DNA of 64,000 nucleotides from Stenotrophomonas indicatrix. GTDB lineage: Bacteria; Pseudomonadota; Gammaproteobacteria; Xanthomonadales; Xanthomonadaceae. Positions 33,892-42,350 of this stretch are shown here, piece by piece; within the stretch, counting starts at the first letter, position 1; each line of letters begins with the position of its first letter. The stretch is from contig CP168152.1 of assembly GCA_041545745.1 (NCBI GenBank), positions 2,788,001-2,852,000 of the forward strand, in the 5' to 3' direction. The notes beneath the pieces were generated by a model. The model searched no databases, was not told where the DNA came from, and saw only the letters and a program-made list of their open reading frames with translations. The position numbers and the translations under genes were made by a program.

Positions 33892-36800
33892 ACCTTACCC
33901 AATCGGCGATCAAGTCCAGCCGCCTGACGGTGTTCGCCTGCCTGCTGCTTTTGTTCGGCGGCGTCTTCACCTTCTTTGGCTTTCCCTCTCAAGAAGAGCC
34001 GTCCGTCACCATCCGTGAAGCGCTGGTGTCCGCTGCACTTCCAGGCCTGCCCAGCGAGGAAGTGGAAGAGCGCATTGCCAAACCGCTCGAGGAGCGGTTG
34101 CGCGAAGTGGCCGGCATCAAGCGAGTCGTGTCGACCATTCGCCCTGGTAGCGCCCTGATCCAATTGACGGCCCAGGACAGCGTCGATGATCTCCCGACCC
34201 TTTGGCAGCGTGTGCGCGCCGAAGCGGCAGAGGCATCGGCCGATCTACCACCAGGCACACAGGGGCCGTTGGTGGATGACGACTTTGGGCGCGTCGCCGT
34301 GGCCTCCATCGCGGTCACCGCCCCCGGGTTCAGCACAAGCGAAATGATGGGTCCGCTGCGCGCCATGAGGGAGGAACTCTACCGCCTGCCGGGTGTCGAG
34401 CGGGTGACCATGTACGGACTGCAAGAGGACCGGGTTTACGTGGACTTTGACCGGTCCAAGCTCGCATCGACCGGCGCCACGCCAAACGCGATCATCGACC
34501 AGCTCAAGGACAAGAACGTCCTCGCGCCGGGCGGGGAAGCCATTGTCGCCGGTTTGTCGCTGACCCTCTCTGCAGACAGCCAAGTGCGCAGCGCCCGCGA
34601 TTTAGCAGACGTCTTGGTCAGCGTGCCCAATGCCAAGGAGAGTCAAGTTATCCGGCTGGGCGATCTGGCCGACGTCCGAGTTCTGCCGCCGGATCCACCG
34701 GAGGGCGGCGCTCTCTACAAAGGAAAGCCCGCCGTCGTCGTGGCCGTTTCCATGGCCAAGGGCTATAGCATTGAAACGTTTGGCAAGGACTTGCGCGCTG
34801 CCTTGGATCGCACACAGTCCTCCTTGCCGGTTGGCTTCGAGCAGCACGTTGTGACGTTCCAGCCCGATGTGGTGGAACGCGAAATGGGCAAGATGCACCA
34901 CGTTATGGGCGAGACCGTGGTCATCGTCATGGCGGTCGTCATGCTGTTCCTCGGGTGGAGGACCGGACTCATCGTTGGGGCCATTGTGCCCCTGACCATC
35001 CTCGGTTCGTTGGTGGCGATGCGCGCACTCGGCGTGGAACTCCAGACCGTGTCGATCGCCGCGATCATCCTTGCCCTGGGACTTCTGGTCGACAACGGCA
35101 TTGTCATTGCTGAGGACATTGAGCGCCGCCTTGCACATGGGCAGGAGCGGATAAGCGCTTGCGTAGACGCTGGAAGGACCCTAGCCATTCCGTTGCTGAC
35201 GTCCTCGCTGGTGATCATCCTGGCGTTCTCTCCGTTCTTCTTCGGTCAGACCTCTACAAACGAATATCTGCGATCATTGGCGATTGTGCTGGCCGTCACG
35301 CTGCTGGGCTCCTGGATATTGAGCATCACCGTGACGCCTTTGCTGTGCATCCGGTTCGCCAAGGTCCACGTCCGCGCAGAGGATGACGGCCAGTATCAGA
35401 GCAGGCTTTACCAAGGTTACAGCCGCCTCATCGCCAAAGTGCTGGACCACAAGCTTGTCTTCATCGGGACCATGGCTGCGCTGCTCACTGGCGCGCTGGT
35501 CATCCTGACCTCCCTGCCCTACGACTTCCTGCCGAAGTCGGATCGTTTGCAGTTCCAGATGTCTGTCACGTTGGAGCCTGGGGCCGCATCGACCGAAACC
35601 AGAAAGGTGGTCACCGAGCTCAGTGCATGGTTTGCTGATAAGAAGCAGAACCCCGAGGTCACAGAAAGCATTGGCTATGTGGCCGATGGCGGACCACGGA
35701 TCGTGCTTGGCCTGACACCGCCGCTTCCCGCGTCCAACGTGGGTTACTTCACGGTGAGCGTGGCTCCGGGCACGGATATCGATGCTGTGATCCGCCGTGC
35801 CCGCGAGCACGTATTGACCGCCTATCCAACGGTGCGCGCCGATCCCAAGCGGTTCTCCCTTGGCACAACGGAAGCCGGCGTGGCCGTCTATCGGATCTAC
35901 GGGACAGACGAGGACGACCTGCGCCGCATCGGCGAGGAAGTGAGCGCAAAGCTTGGGGCGCTTGGCGGCACGCAGGATGTCTACGACGACTGGGGAAAGC
36001 GCACCCCGCGCTACGCCGTCAAGGTGGACGCGGCCACCTCGAAAGCGGCGGGCGTAAGCAACAACGATATCGCCGACTCGCTGCGCTACCGCTACAGCGG
36101 CGCCGAGGCCACACGCCTGCACAGCGATGGCACTGCCACGCCCGTCATCCTTCGCTCCACTGCCAGCGAGCGAGCACCGACGGCTCGTCCCGAGGACACG
36201 TTGGTCTATTCCAGCACGTCCGGCAAGGCAGTGCCGTTGGGCGCGATCGCCACTGTCGAAGCGTCCAGCGAGCCGTCCACGATCGTGCGTCGCAACTTGA
36301 TGCGGTCGCTGACAGTCACCGGCAAGAATCCTGGGATGACCACCAGTGAGATTGTCGCTGCCCTTAAGTCCGAGATCGCGGCCATCAAGCTACCGCCTGG
36401 CTACCGCATAGAGCTGGGAGGCGAAATGGAAGATGCAGCGGAGGCCAACGACGCGTTGCTCGGCTTCATGCCCCATGCGCTGGGCGCAATCCTTCTGCTG
36501 TTCGTTTGGCAATTCAATTCTTTCCGCAAGGCCTTCATCGTCATCGCCAGCATCCCGTTTGTCCTCATCGGTGCCTCGCTGGCACTGCTGATCACCGGTT
36601 ACCCATTCGGCTTCATGGCCACGTTTGGGCTGCTTGCGTTGGCCGGGATCATCGTCAACAACGCAGTCCTGCTGCTTGAGCGCATTGAGGCGGAGCTTGA
36701 AGAGGGGCTGCCGCGGCGCGAGGCTGTCGTATCGGCTGCCGTGAAGCGGCTTCGCCCTATCCTTATGACCAAGCTCACCTGCATCGTCGGCCTGGTTCCG

Positions 36801-36950
36801 TTGATGCTGTTCGCCGGCCCGCTTTGGACTGGCATGGCGATCACGATGATCGGCGGTTTGGCGTTGGGCACCCTTGTGACGCTGGGCCTCATTCCCGCCC
36901 TTTACGACTGGCTGTTCAGCGCTCGCATCCGACTTGAGGATGCGCACTAA
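33888..36950 (+). CDS. RND-family efflux pump permease
   Basis: This 1020-residue inner-membrane transporter has twelve helices in the HAE-1 layout, with large periplasmic loops after TM1 and TM7. Landmarks are GFPSQEEPSVTI near the N-terminus, LGLLVDNGIVIAEDIE in TM4 with the proton-relay aspartates, and GIIVNNAVLLLERIEAE with VKRLRPILMTKLT in the second half. The short N-terminal cytoplasmic end and sequence style resemble TriC/MexK-like pumps rather than AcrB or SmeB. Substrates cannot be predicted. Overlapping starts join it to the adaptor and to the lipase gene. Confidence 0.9.
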   Translation: MNLTQSAIKSSRLTVFACLLLLFGGVFTFFGFPSQEEPSVTIREALVSAALPGLPSEEVEERIAKPLEERLREVAGIKRVVSTIRPGSALIQLTAQDSVDDLPTLWQRVRAEAAEASADLPPGTQGPLVDDDFGRVAVASIAVTAPGFSTSEMMGPLRAMREELYRLPGVERVTMYGLQEDRVYVDFDRSKLASTGATPNAIIDQLKDKNVLAPGGEAIVAGLSLTLSADSQVRSARDLADVLVSVPNAKESQVIRLGDLADVRVLPPDPPEGGALYKGKPAVVVAVSMAKGYSIETFGKDLRAALDRTQSSLPVGFEQHVVTFQPDVVEREMGKMHHVMGETVVIVMAVVMLFLGWRTGLIVGAIVPLTILGSLVAMRALGVELQTVSIAAIILALGLLVDNGIVIAEDIERRLAHGQERISACVDAGRTLAIPLLTSSLVIILAFSPFFFGQTSTNEYLRSLAIVLAVTLLGSWILSITVTPLLCIRFAKVHVRAEDDGQYQSRLYQGYSRLIAKVLDHKLVFIGTMAALLTGALVILTSLPYDFLPKSDRLQFQMSVTLEPGAASTETRKVVTELSAWFADKKQNPEVTESIGYVADGGPRIVLGLTPPLPASNVGYFTVSVAPGTDIDAVIRRAREHVLTAYPTVRADPKRFSLGTTEAGVAVYRIYGTDEDDLRRIGEEVSAKLGALGGTQDVYDDWGKRTPRYAVKVDAATSKAAGVSNNDIADSLRYRYSGAEATRLHSDGTATPVILRSTASERAPTARPEDTLVYSSTSGKAVPLGAIATVEASSEPSTIVRRNLMRSLTVTGKNPGMTTSEIVAALKSEIAAIKLPPGYRIELGGEMEDAAEANDALLGFMPHALGAILLLFVWQFNSFRKAFIVIASIPFVLIGASLALLITGYPFGFMATFGLLALAGIIVNNAVLLLERIEAELEEGLPRREAVVSAAVKRLRPILMTKLTCIVGLVPLMLFAGPLWTGMAITMIGGLALGTLVTLGLIPALYDWLFSARIRLEDAH

Positions 36951-38860
36951 TGGCGGGGAACAAGATGCGCGTCGCTGCCGTCCTGTTCACCGCGCTTTTG
37001 AGCGGGTGCGCCATGGTCAAAATGAAGAACGTGGCTCCGGAACGCTACTTCGAGCAGCGCAGGGGCGACATCTTGAGCACCGGCGATCTGAGCCCTGCGA
37101 CCCGGCAGGAGATGGGCCTGCTGTCCTTGGACGCGAAATCCTGCGTGTCGGCGCCTGAGCCCTGCTCGGGCACCCTCATCGGGTCAGAGGAAATCAAGAC
37201 CGGAGACTCCTTGGCGGCCTCGGCGGAACTGTGGGTCGCCTACGCAGCGGAACTGTCCCGGACGTCGCCCGACAGTGATCGAACGATGGACGCTTGGCTA
37301 AAGGCCGCCCGCTATTCCTATGCCTACTTCTTGGTGTTCCAGCAAGGCGCTTCACGTTTGGCGCCCCGCGATCGCGATACTCAGATCCGGGACTATTACA
37401 ACTACTCAGTGGAGAACGTCACAGCCAGCTTGTTCCGACGCTACCGACAGGGAGACCACGCCAACCTGACGAGTGAGAGCCTGCCCACCCCTGCCGGATG
37501 GCGCGTGAAGCTGGACATGTCAGGCCTTCGAGAGAACGGAGAGGTCCCCATACCCAAAGAACTCCTGGCTGCGTCCAGTATTGGGTTTGGGGGAATTCGA
37601 AACGCCTACCGCCGCGATGGCTTTGGGGCAGAAATGGTGGCCGCCCTGCCCGCGGGGGCGTCTGGCTCCCAAACTCCGCCTCCGTCCGGCTTTCCGTTGG
37701 CCGGCGGCTACAGCGCGATGCCGACGCCAAACCTCACGTGCCTGTTGGACTTCGAAGGCAATACCGTGCAGGAGGTGCTTGCATCACGCTCGGCCACCCT
37801 TCGGGCGTTCGATCCTCTGTTGGAGAGCACGGCCGCAATCAAGGGGGAGAACGCGCCCTTGGCCGCGAACTTCACCGCCGGCTACGGCGTGTGGCTGGCA
37901 CGCTCCAACTTTGCCACCGAGGCCATCCGCACGCTCTTGGACATGGATAAGAGCTTGGACAAGCCACACCTCTACATGCTGCAGCCGTTCGACCCGAACC
38001 GTCGCGTAGTTCTGATGTTGCACGGCTTGGCCAGCAGCCCTGAAGCGTGGGTCAACACCGCCAATGATGTGCTCGGGGACGATGAACTCAGGGCCCGCTA
38101 CCAGGTCTGGCTGATGTATTACCCCACCAACCTGCCGCTTCCCTACAACCACCAAGCGATCAGGCAGACAGTCTTGGAGACGCTAAGAGCCATGGACCCT
38201 GCTGGCACCGCGCAGGCGTCTCATGAAATGGTCTTGGTTGGGCACAGCATGGGCGGGCTGTTGGCCCGGCTGATGGTTTCCTCGAGCAACGGCAGTCGGC
38301 TGCTCGACCAAACCCTGCAGGAGCTCAAGGGCAACGAGGTGAATGCCGTGCGCCAAGAGCTGTCCCCACTCCTGGTATTCGATCCGATGCCCCAAGTTCG
38401 ACGGGTGATTTTCATTGCTACCCCGCACTTGGGAACCCCGTCCGCTGAGGGCGTGCTTGCCGCGATCGTCTCAAGGTTGTCCTCGATTCCTCAAGGACTT
38501 TCCACACGTTACAGCGCTAGCGCGGCGGTCATGGCGGCCGTGTCGGGGCGTCTTCCACTTAGCATCGACAATCTCAAGGAAAGCGACGCGTTCGTGAAGG
38601 ACGTCGCCAAGCTTCCCATCTCGCCTGACGTGGTCTTTCACTCCATCATTGCAGTGAAGAACCCAACGGACTTGGCCAACGCAACGGATGGCTTCGTGCC
38701 CTACCGAAGCGCTCACCTGGCCGGCGCTGCATCGGAGAAGGTCATCCTCAGCGGCCATAGCGTCCAGCAGACGCCCGAGGCGGTTCTGGAGCTACGGCGA
38801 ATCCTTCGGATCGATGCGGGCTTGGAAACACCGCAGTCCAACTCAGGGCGCCTGGACTGA
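36950..38860 (+). CDS. Alpha/beta-hydrolase lipoprotein (putative lipase/esterase)
   Basis: The 636-residue protein starts with a signal and lipobox (FTALLSGCAMVK). The C-terminal half is an alpha/beta-hydrolase: RRVVLMLHGLASSPEAW (oxyanion region), the nucleophile elbow VGHSMGG (serine about residue 427), IATPHLGTP and a terminal histidine in SGHSVQQ. The N-terminal 300 residues have no recognised domain. Its ATG overlaps the pump's TAA by one base, so it belongs to the RND operon. A surface esterase in an efflux operon could act on membrane lipids or on a drug ester; this is speculation. Confidence 0.8.
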   Translation: MAGNKMRVAAVLFTALLSGCAMVKMKNVAPERYFEQRRGDILSTGDLSPATRQEMGLLSLDAKSCVSAPEPCSGTLIGSEEIKTGDSLAASAELWVAYAAELSRTSPDSDRTMDAWLKAARYSYAYFLVFQQGASRLAPRDRDTQIRDYYNYSVENVTASLFRRYRQGDHANLTSESLPTPAGWRVKLDMSGLRENGEVPIPKELLAASSIGFGGIRNAYRRDGFGAEMVAALPAGASGSQTPPPSGFPLAGGYSAMPTPNLTCLLDFEGNTVQEVLASRSATLRAFDPLLESTAAIKGENAPLAANFTAGYGVWLARSNFATEAIRTLLDMDKSLDKPHLYMLQPFDPNRRVVLMLHGLASSPEAWVNTANDVLGDDELRARYQVWLMYYPTNLPLPYNHQAIRQTVLETLRAMDPAGTAQASHEMVLVGHSMGGLLARLMVSSSNGSRLLDQTLQELKGNEVNAVRQELSPLLVFDPMPQVRRVIFIATPHLGTPSAEGVLAAIVSRLSSIPQGLSTRYSASAAVMAAVSGRLPLSIDNLKESDAFVKDVAKLPISPDVVFHSIIAVKNPTDLANATDGFVPYRSAHLAGAASEKVILSGHSVQQTPEAVLELRRILRIDAGLETPQSNSGRLD

Positions 38861-39131
38861 GGATACAAGCACGATTTTGGGGAGTGCCCCCTGTGGGGCC
38901 GCTCTTCTCGGTTCGTCTTGGAAAACGCCGCTCTGCTGACGCTCGGCCTGGACGGAAGGCCTTCTCGGGTCAGAGTAGCCAAAGACGGCCAGATTCTGGA
39001 CTTTGAATCCGCCGAACGACTGCGCAACTGCCTCGGATAACAGCTCACGATAGTGGAGAACTGCTGAGGCGGCGGAGACGACCTGCCCTAGCACCTGCAA
39101 CCTCTAATTGGCCTAGCTACGGCCAACGCTG

Positions 39132-39833
39132 CTATGCAGGCTCTTGCGGACTTTCCTCAGACTCATCCTCTTCCTCTTCGCTGCCATAGGTCCGCTTGGC
39201 CAGCTTGGGTAGGACATAAACGCCGAGCAGCAAGTGATCGATGACCTCAAGCGCCAACGTCAACTCCTCAACACTGTGCGGTGCGACCTCATGTGCGGCG
39301 TTGTTACCCAAGGTGCGCAGGTTGTGCAGAATGGTGGCACCCGCATCAGTGAGCACCCGGCGCTCTTTGAGAGCGTTGATCTTGTGGTAGAGGTCTCGGC
39401 CGACCGCGCCTTGGTCTTTACAGACCGTCTCAACGATCGCCCGGATGCCGATGCCACTGAGCACCGCGTTGGACGCGTTGAGACAGGCCAAGGTCTCTGA
39501 GTAGATGCGCTCGACCCTGGTTGGCAAGAGATAGGACGACTCAAGTGCAGCCCTGCCCAGGTTGGGATTGGGGAAGATCTCCACATCCGGCACGTATTCC
39601 CACTCCCCCTGGCGCGCTTCCGCCACGTTTTCATTCGTGCCAGTGGCCATGCGGAAGGCTACCGTGCCGCAGCCCAGGCAACGCACGATCTGAAACTCGT
39701 GCGTCCAGTTCAACGCGACGTCATCAGGAACTTCGCCTTGGTCCGTGTGCTCGTGGAGCACGTCATGATTGGTGACATGCCTGCAACGTCGGCAGGCGCA
39801 GCTTTCCGGCTTTGTGAGTTCTTTTGAGGTCAT
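39132..39833 (-). CDS. DUF4145-containing zinc-ribbon protein
   Basis: Start 39833 (MTSKELTKP) is preferred over 39845. The N-terminus has two C-x2-C pairs, CACRRCRH and RCLGCG, suggesting a zinc ribbon. The C-terminal half (LSGIGIRAIVETVCKDQG, LHNLRTLGNNAAHE) is the DUF4145 helical domain. The domain is common next to restriction and other defence genes but has no defined activity. An acidic tail ends the protein. The unknown gene at 39869 lies 35 bases upstream on the same strand, so they are likely co-expressed. Confidence 0.75.
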   Translation of the reverse strand: MTSKELTKPESCACRRCRHVTNHDVLHEHTDQGEVPDDVALNWTHEFQIVRCLGCGTVAFRMATGTNENVAEARQGEWEYVPDVEIFPNPNLGRAALESSYLLPTRVERIYSETLACLNASNAVLSGIGIRAIVETVCKDQGAVGRDLYHKINALKERRVLTDAGATILHNLRTLGNNAAHEVAPHSVEELTLALEVIDHLLLGVYVLPKLAKRTYGSEEEEDESEESPQEPA

Positions 39834-39868
39834 GGCAAAGATCAAGCTCTATTAGGGGAAGTGCTGGC

Positions 39869-40729
39869 TTATTCAGTCTCGAGCAACGGCTGGATCTGTT
39901 CGCGCCAAAACTGAGAGTCAGCGACCAGGCATCTAGCATGGGTTGCGTAGGCGTGGTCGAGGGTCTGGTTGAACCGATTCCACCACCCTGCCGTGTAAGA
40001 GCTCCACATAGAAAGCCGGTCAATGGCCTGGGCGACCTCATCGGCGCTGATCGCGTCCAATTCGCCGAGAGCCTCGACATACGCCCCGGTCTTCCCCGCA
40101 GCAACCTGATAGTTGTTCAGGTTTTTCTCAACCGCCACATCGGCGCGGAAGCGGCGCTGGATCATCGAGTGTGCCCGGGCTTTTCCTTCAGGCAGGCTGT
40201 CCTGCAGAACCTTCGCAATTGCTGCACAGCGTTTCGCTCGAACGTCGTAGGCCTCCGACTCTTCCCGCGCGTCACTCAGCTTCTTGAGTTCAGACAGCCA
40301 GGTAAAGGCAAGCGAGAACTGAAATCTCTGGATTCCGGTTTGGTTGGGAACTAGGCCCGGGTCATACTCACAGCAGCTCTCCATGGTGGCGAAAGCGGAG
40401 AGAACTTTGGCTGCACACGTGTCCACGCGATCGCACACGGGCAATGCATCGGCTGCCTTCTCGCCGTAATCCTGCCTCAGACCGTCGAGCTTTTTGTCGA
40501 GTTCAAAGTAGTCAATGGATGTCAGCCCATATCCGAGCATGGCCGCCAAGTCCAGAGTCCTTCGCGTCTCATCGGACGCAAGTGCGTCCGACGCCTTTAG
40601 GTCGCGCTCGATCTTCCAAGCCGCCGAGAGCACGCGATCGATTGTCCCTCCGCCGACCAAGTATTCCCGAAGAAGGATGTAGTCGTCGAGTGGGGTTTGA
40701 GAGCTGAGGGGATTTGAGTCCTTGAGCAC
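39869..40729 (-). CDS. Hypothetical protein, unrecognised
   Basis: The GTG at 40729 is preferred because AAGGCAGG lies six bases upstream; a longer start at 40801 is possible. The product of about 286 residues is mostly helical and soluble, with several cysteines (CDRVDTCAAKV, ATMESCCEYD) and a tryptophan-rich end (WSSYTAGWWNRF). No known domain was recognised. It lies directly upstream of the DUF4145 gene and the two may work together. Confidence 0.6.
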   Translation of the reverse strand: MLKDSNPLSSQTPLDDYILLREYLVGGGTIDRVLSAAWKIERDLKASDALASDETRRTLDLAAMLGYGLTSIDYFELDKKLDGLRQDYGEKAADALPVCDRVDTCAAKVLSAFATMESCCEYDPGLVPNQTGIQRFQFSLAFTWLSELKKLSDAREESEAYDVRAKRCAAIAKVLQDSLPEGKARAHSMIQRRFRADVAVEKNLNNYQVAAGKTGAYVEALGELDAISADEVAQAIDRLSMWSSYTAGWWNRFNQTLDHAYATHARCLVADSQFWREQIQPLLETE

Positions 40730-40870
40730 TAGCGACCTGCCTTGGAAAAGACGTGTCGCGGTTGCCTGAGGGAGGTCCGGCGCGACACGCAACCGGGGCA
40801 CTCCACAGCCTGTAAGGTCAGGCTGAGCATTTTCTTCGGCCTCGGGCGCTCACAAGCGACACGAAAACCA

Positions 40871-40895
40871 GAGGTTGCCCAAGACTGGCAACCTC
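40871..40895 (-). terminator. Terminator-like hairpin
   Basis: A perfect 9-bp stem GAGGTTGCC / GGCAACCTC with a 7-base loop is followed leftward by a short T-rich stretch (TGGTTTTCG). It lies just beyond the tRNA-like 3' end at 40902 and may be that tRNA's original terminator. Confidence 0.5.
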
Positions 40896-40901
40896 ATGAA
40901 T

Positions 40902-40930
40902 TGGCGCGGAGGGAAGGGTTCGAACCTTCC
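40902..40930 (-). other. tRNA 3'-end-like fragment (possible attachment scar)
   Basis: Read leftward, the sequence has a T-arm (GAAGG-TTCGAAC-CCTTC), then CCTCCGC, G and CCA, the exact layout of a T-arm, acceptor strand, discriminator base and encoded CCA of a tRNA. No matching 5' acceptor (GCGGAGG), D-arm or anticodon arm lies upstream, so only the 3' end is present. Such scars are left where islands integrate at tRNA genes. The parent tRNA was not identified. Confidence 0.45.
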
Positions 40931-40951
40931 AGCCTCCCCTTGGTTACGACA

Positions 40952-41215
40952 TCAAAGTGAAGCGCATTCGTCCTTCAACTTGGGTTGCAGCTCTTCCCCA
41001 ACTGGGCTCCGCGAGAGGCACGCCACCAACCAACCAGACCACAGTGCACTCTTGAACCACCCACGGACGGACAAACCGAAGCGCCATCCATGCGCCTCGC
41101 TCTTTTCCTTGGCTTGCTGACCATCGAACACTGCACCCGGACCCTTGTCAGCTCCCGTGTGCCCTTCGTCTTCTGCGTGTGGAACAACGTAATCAATGTG
41201 TGTGTTTGCAGTCAT
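40952..41215 (-). CDS. Small hypothetical protein
   Basis: An ATG at 41215 is preceded by AAGGAG at seven bases, a strong ribosome site. It gives an 87-residue product with one hydrophobic segment (WFKSALWSGWLVACLS, about residues 53-68) and charged flanks, so it could be a single-pass membrane protein. No similarity was recognised. The frame continues further upstream without a good start. The next 300 bases to the right (41216-41524) show no other gene. Confidence 0.4.
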   Translation of the reverse strand: MTANTHIDYVVPHAEDEGHTGADKGPGAVFDGQQAKEKSEAHGWRFGLSVRGWFKSALWSGWLVACLSRSPVGEELQPKLKDECASL

Positions 41216-41524
41216 ATTCAGCTCCTTAGTGATGACAGACGCATCGACCACCAGGGAAGCCTGCAACCCAAACCAGGACTCGAAATGCGCCTCCCTGTGC
41301 GCCGCGGTTGGCACCAAGAAGGGGGGATCAAACGATCCCACGACCTTATTATAGGCCGGTACCGATGGCTTTAGGCCCGCCAGACGGAAGACTCTGCTCC
41401 ATTCGCCAAAGTTTCCCAGACATGTATTGCTGCCATATGCAGCCCAAAGCAATACAGGCACGGCACCTCCCTCAAGGTTGCCTTGAGGACAGCAGAAGGG
41501 CCGTTGGTTGGACGGCCGCTCCGA

Positions 41525-42289
41525 TCATTCCATCGGTGGCAGCGGATACCGCACGCTTTGCCGAAATCGCGAACTGGGGTAGTGGCCGACGGTCACCTCC
41601 ACCGGCTTGCCGGCCGCCGAGTAGAAGAAGCGAACCACTTGGAGAGCCGGGTCTCCTGGGGCGGCCTGGAGCAGTCGGGCGGTCTCCCGGTCGAGCACCG
41701 TCGCCGTTACGTCCTGCCGGACCTCCGTGGCAACAATACCGAACATACGCTCCAGATTCTGATAGATAGGCCCACGGGCAACCTTGGGAGTGATCTGCGC
41801 GGCGGCATACTGGGGCTGCAGGTAGATTCGCAGGACGCTCATAGGCAGTATGGCCTCCGGTCGCCGTCGCAGGAAGCATGCCTCCGAAAGCTGCATCCCA
41901 CGCCGACACCCCAACGCCTCGGAGAGCCGCTCGTTGACGGTAATCAACCCCAGCGAAACCTGATGTAGCTCTGTCCTTCGAAGGAAGTCGCGAAGGTCCT
42001 CAGCGGAGGTGATCGGAGGAAACGCCTCTGCGTCCTGGGGCGCAGGGAGCACCATTGACCCTACGCCGGGCCTGGACGCGATCAGCCCCTGCGACCTTAG
42101 CAGTGCGAGGGCCTGGCGGACGGTCTGACGACTCACGCCATGCATTGACGTAAGAGTCTTTTCCGAGGGCAGTGTGCTCCCAACGGCTAGCACCCCGCTT
42201 TTAATGCCGCTAGCAAGCGCTTGGGCAAGCAATAGGTAGAGCGGCTTGGAATGGCCGCTGGAGGACAGTGGTCTATCAGAGATGGTCAC
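41525..42289 (-). CDS. GntR/HutC-family transcriptional regulator
   Basis: The GTG start at 42289 (TISDRPLSSSGHSKPLYL) has GGAAAG upstream and gives the family's usual length (254 residues); a longer frame overlaps the EAL gene. The N-terminal winged helix has LPSEKTLTSMHGVSRQTVRQALALL, and the C-terminal UTRA effector domain has LSEACFLRRRPEAILPMSV. It lies 61 bases downstream of the EAL gene on the same strand. Its effector is unknown, though UTRA domains often bind sugars or amino-acid derivatives. Confidence 0.82.
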   Translation of the reverse strand: MTISDRPLSSSGHSKPLYLLLAQALASGIKSGVLAVGSTLPSEKTLTSMHGVSRQTVRQALALLRSQGLIASRPGVGSMVLPAPQDAEAFPPITSAEDLRDFLRRTELHQVSLGLITVNERLSEALGCRRGMQLSEACFLRRRPEAILPMSVLRIYLQPQYAAAQITPKVARGPIYQNLERMFGIVATEVRQDVTATVLDRETARLLQAAPGDPALQVVRFFYSAAGKPVEVTVGHYPSSRFRQSVRYPLPPME

Positions 42290-42350
42290 TTCGGTTTTCT
42301 TTCCGTTCCTTTGCGCGCAACCCCTCGGATTGGCGCAACTCTGGTTCTTA

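Noticed and set aside
28336..36950. Identity as the smeSR-smeABC system
   Set aside because: The gene order (channel first, extra MipA and lipase) and the TriC/MexK-like pump do not match smeABC; only the regulator-kinase similarity remains.
40985..41374. 129-codon plus-strand frame
   Set aside because: It is opposite a frame with a strong ribosome site, has no ribosome site itself and no recognisable similarity.
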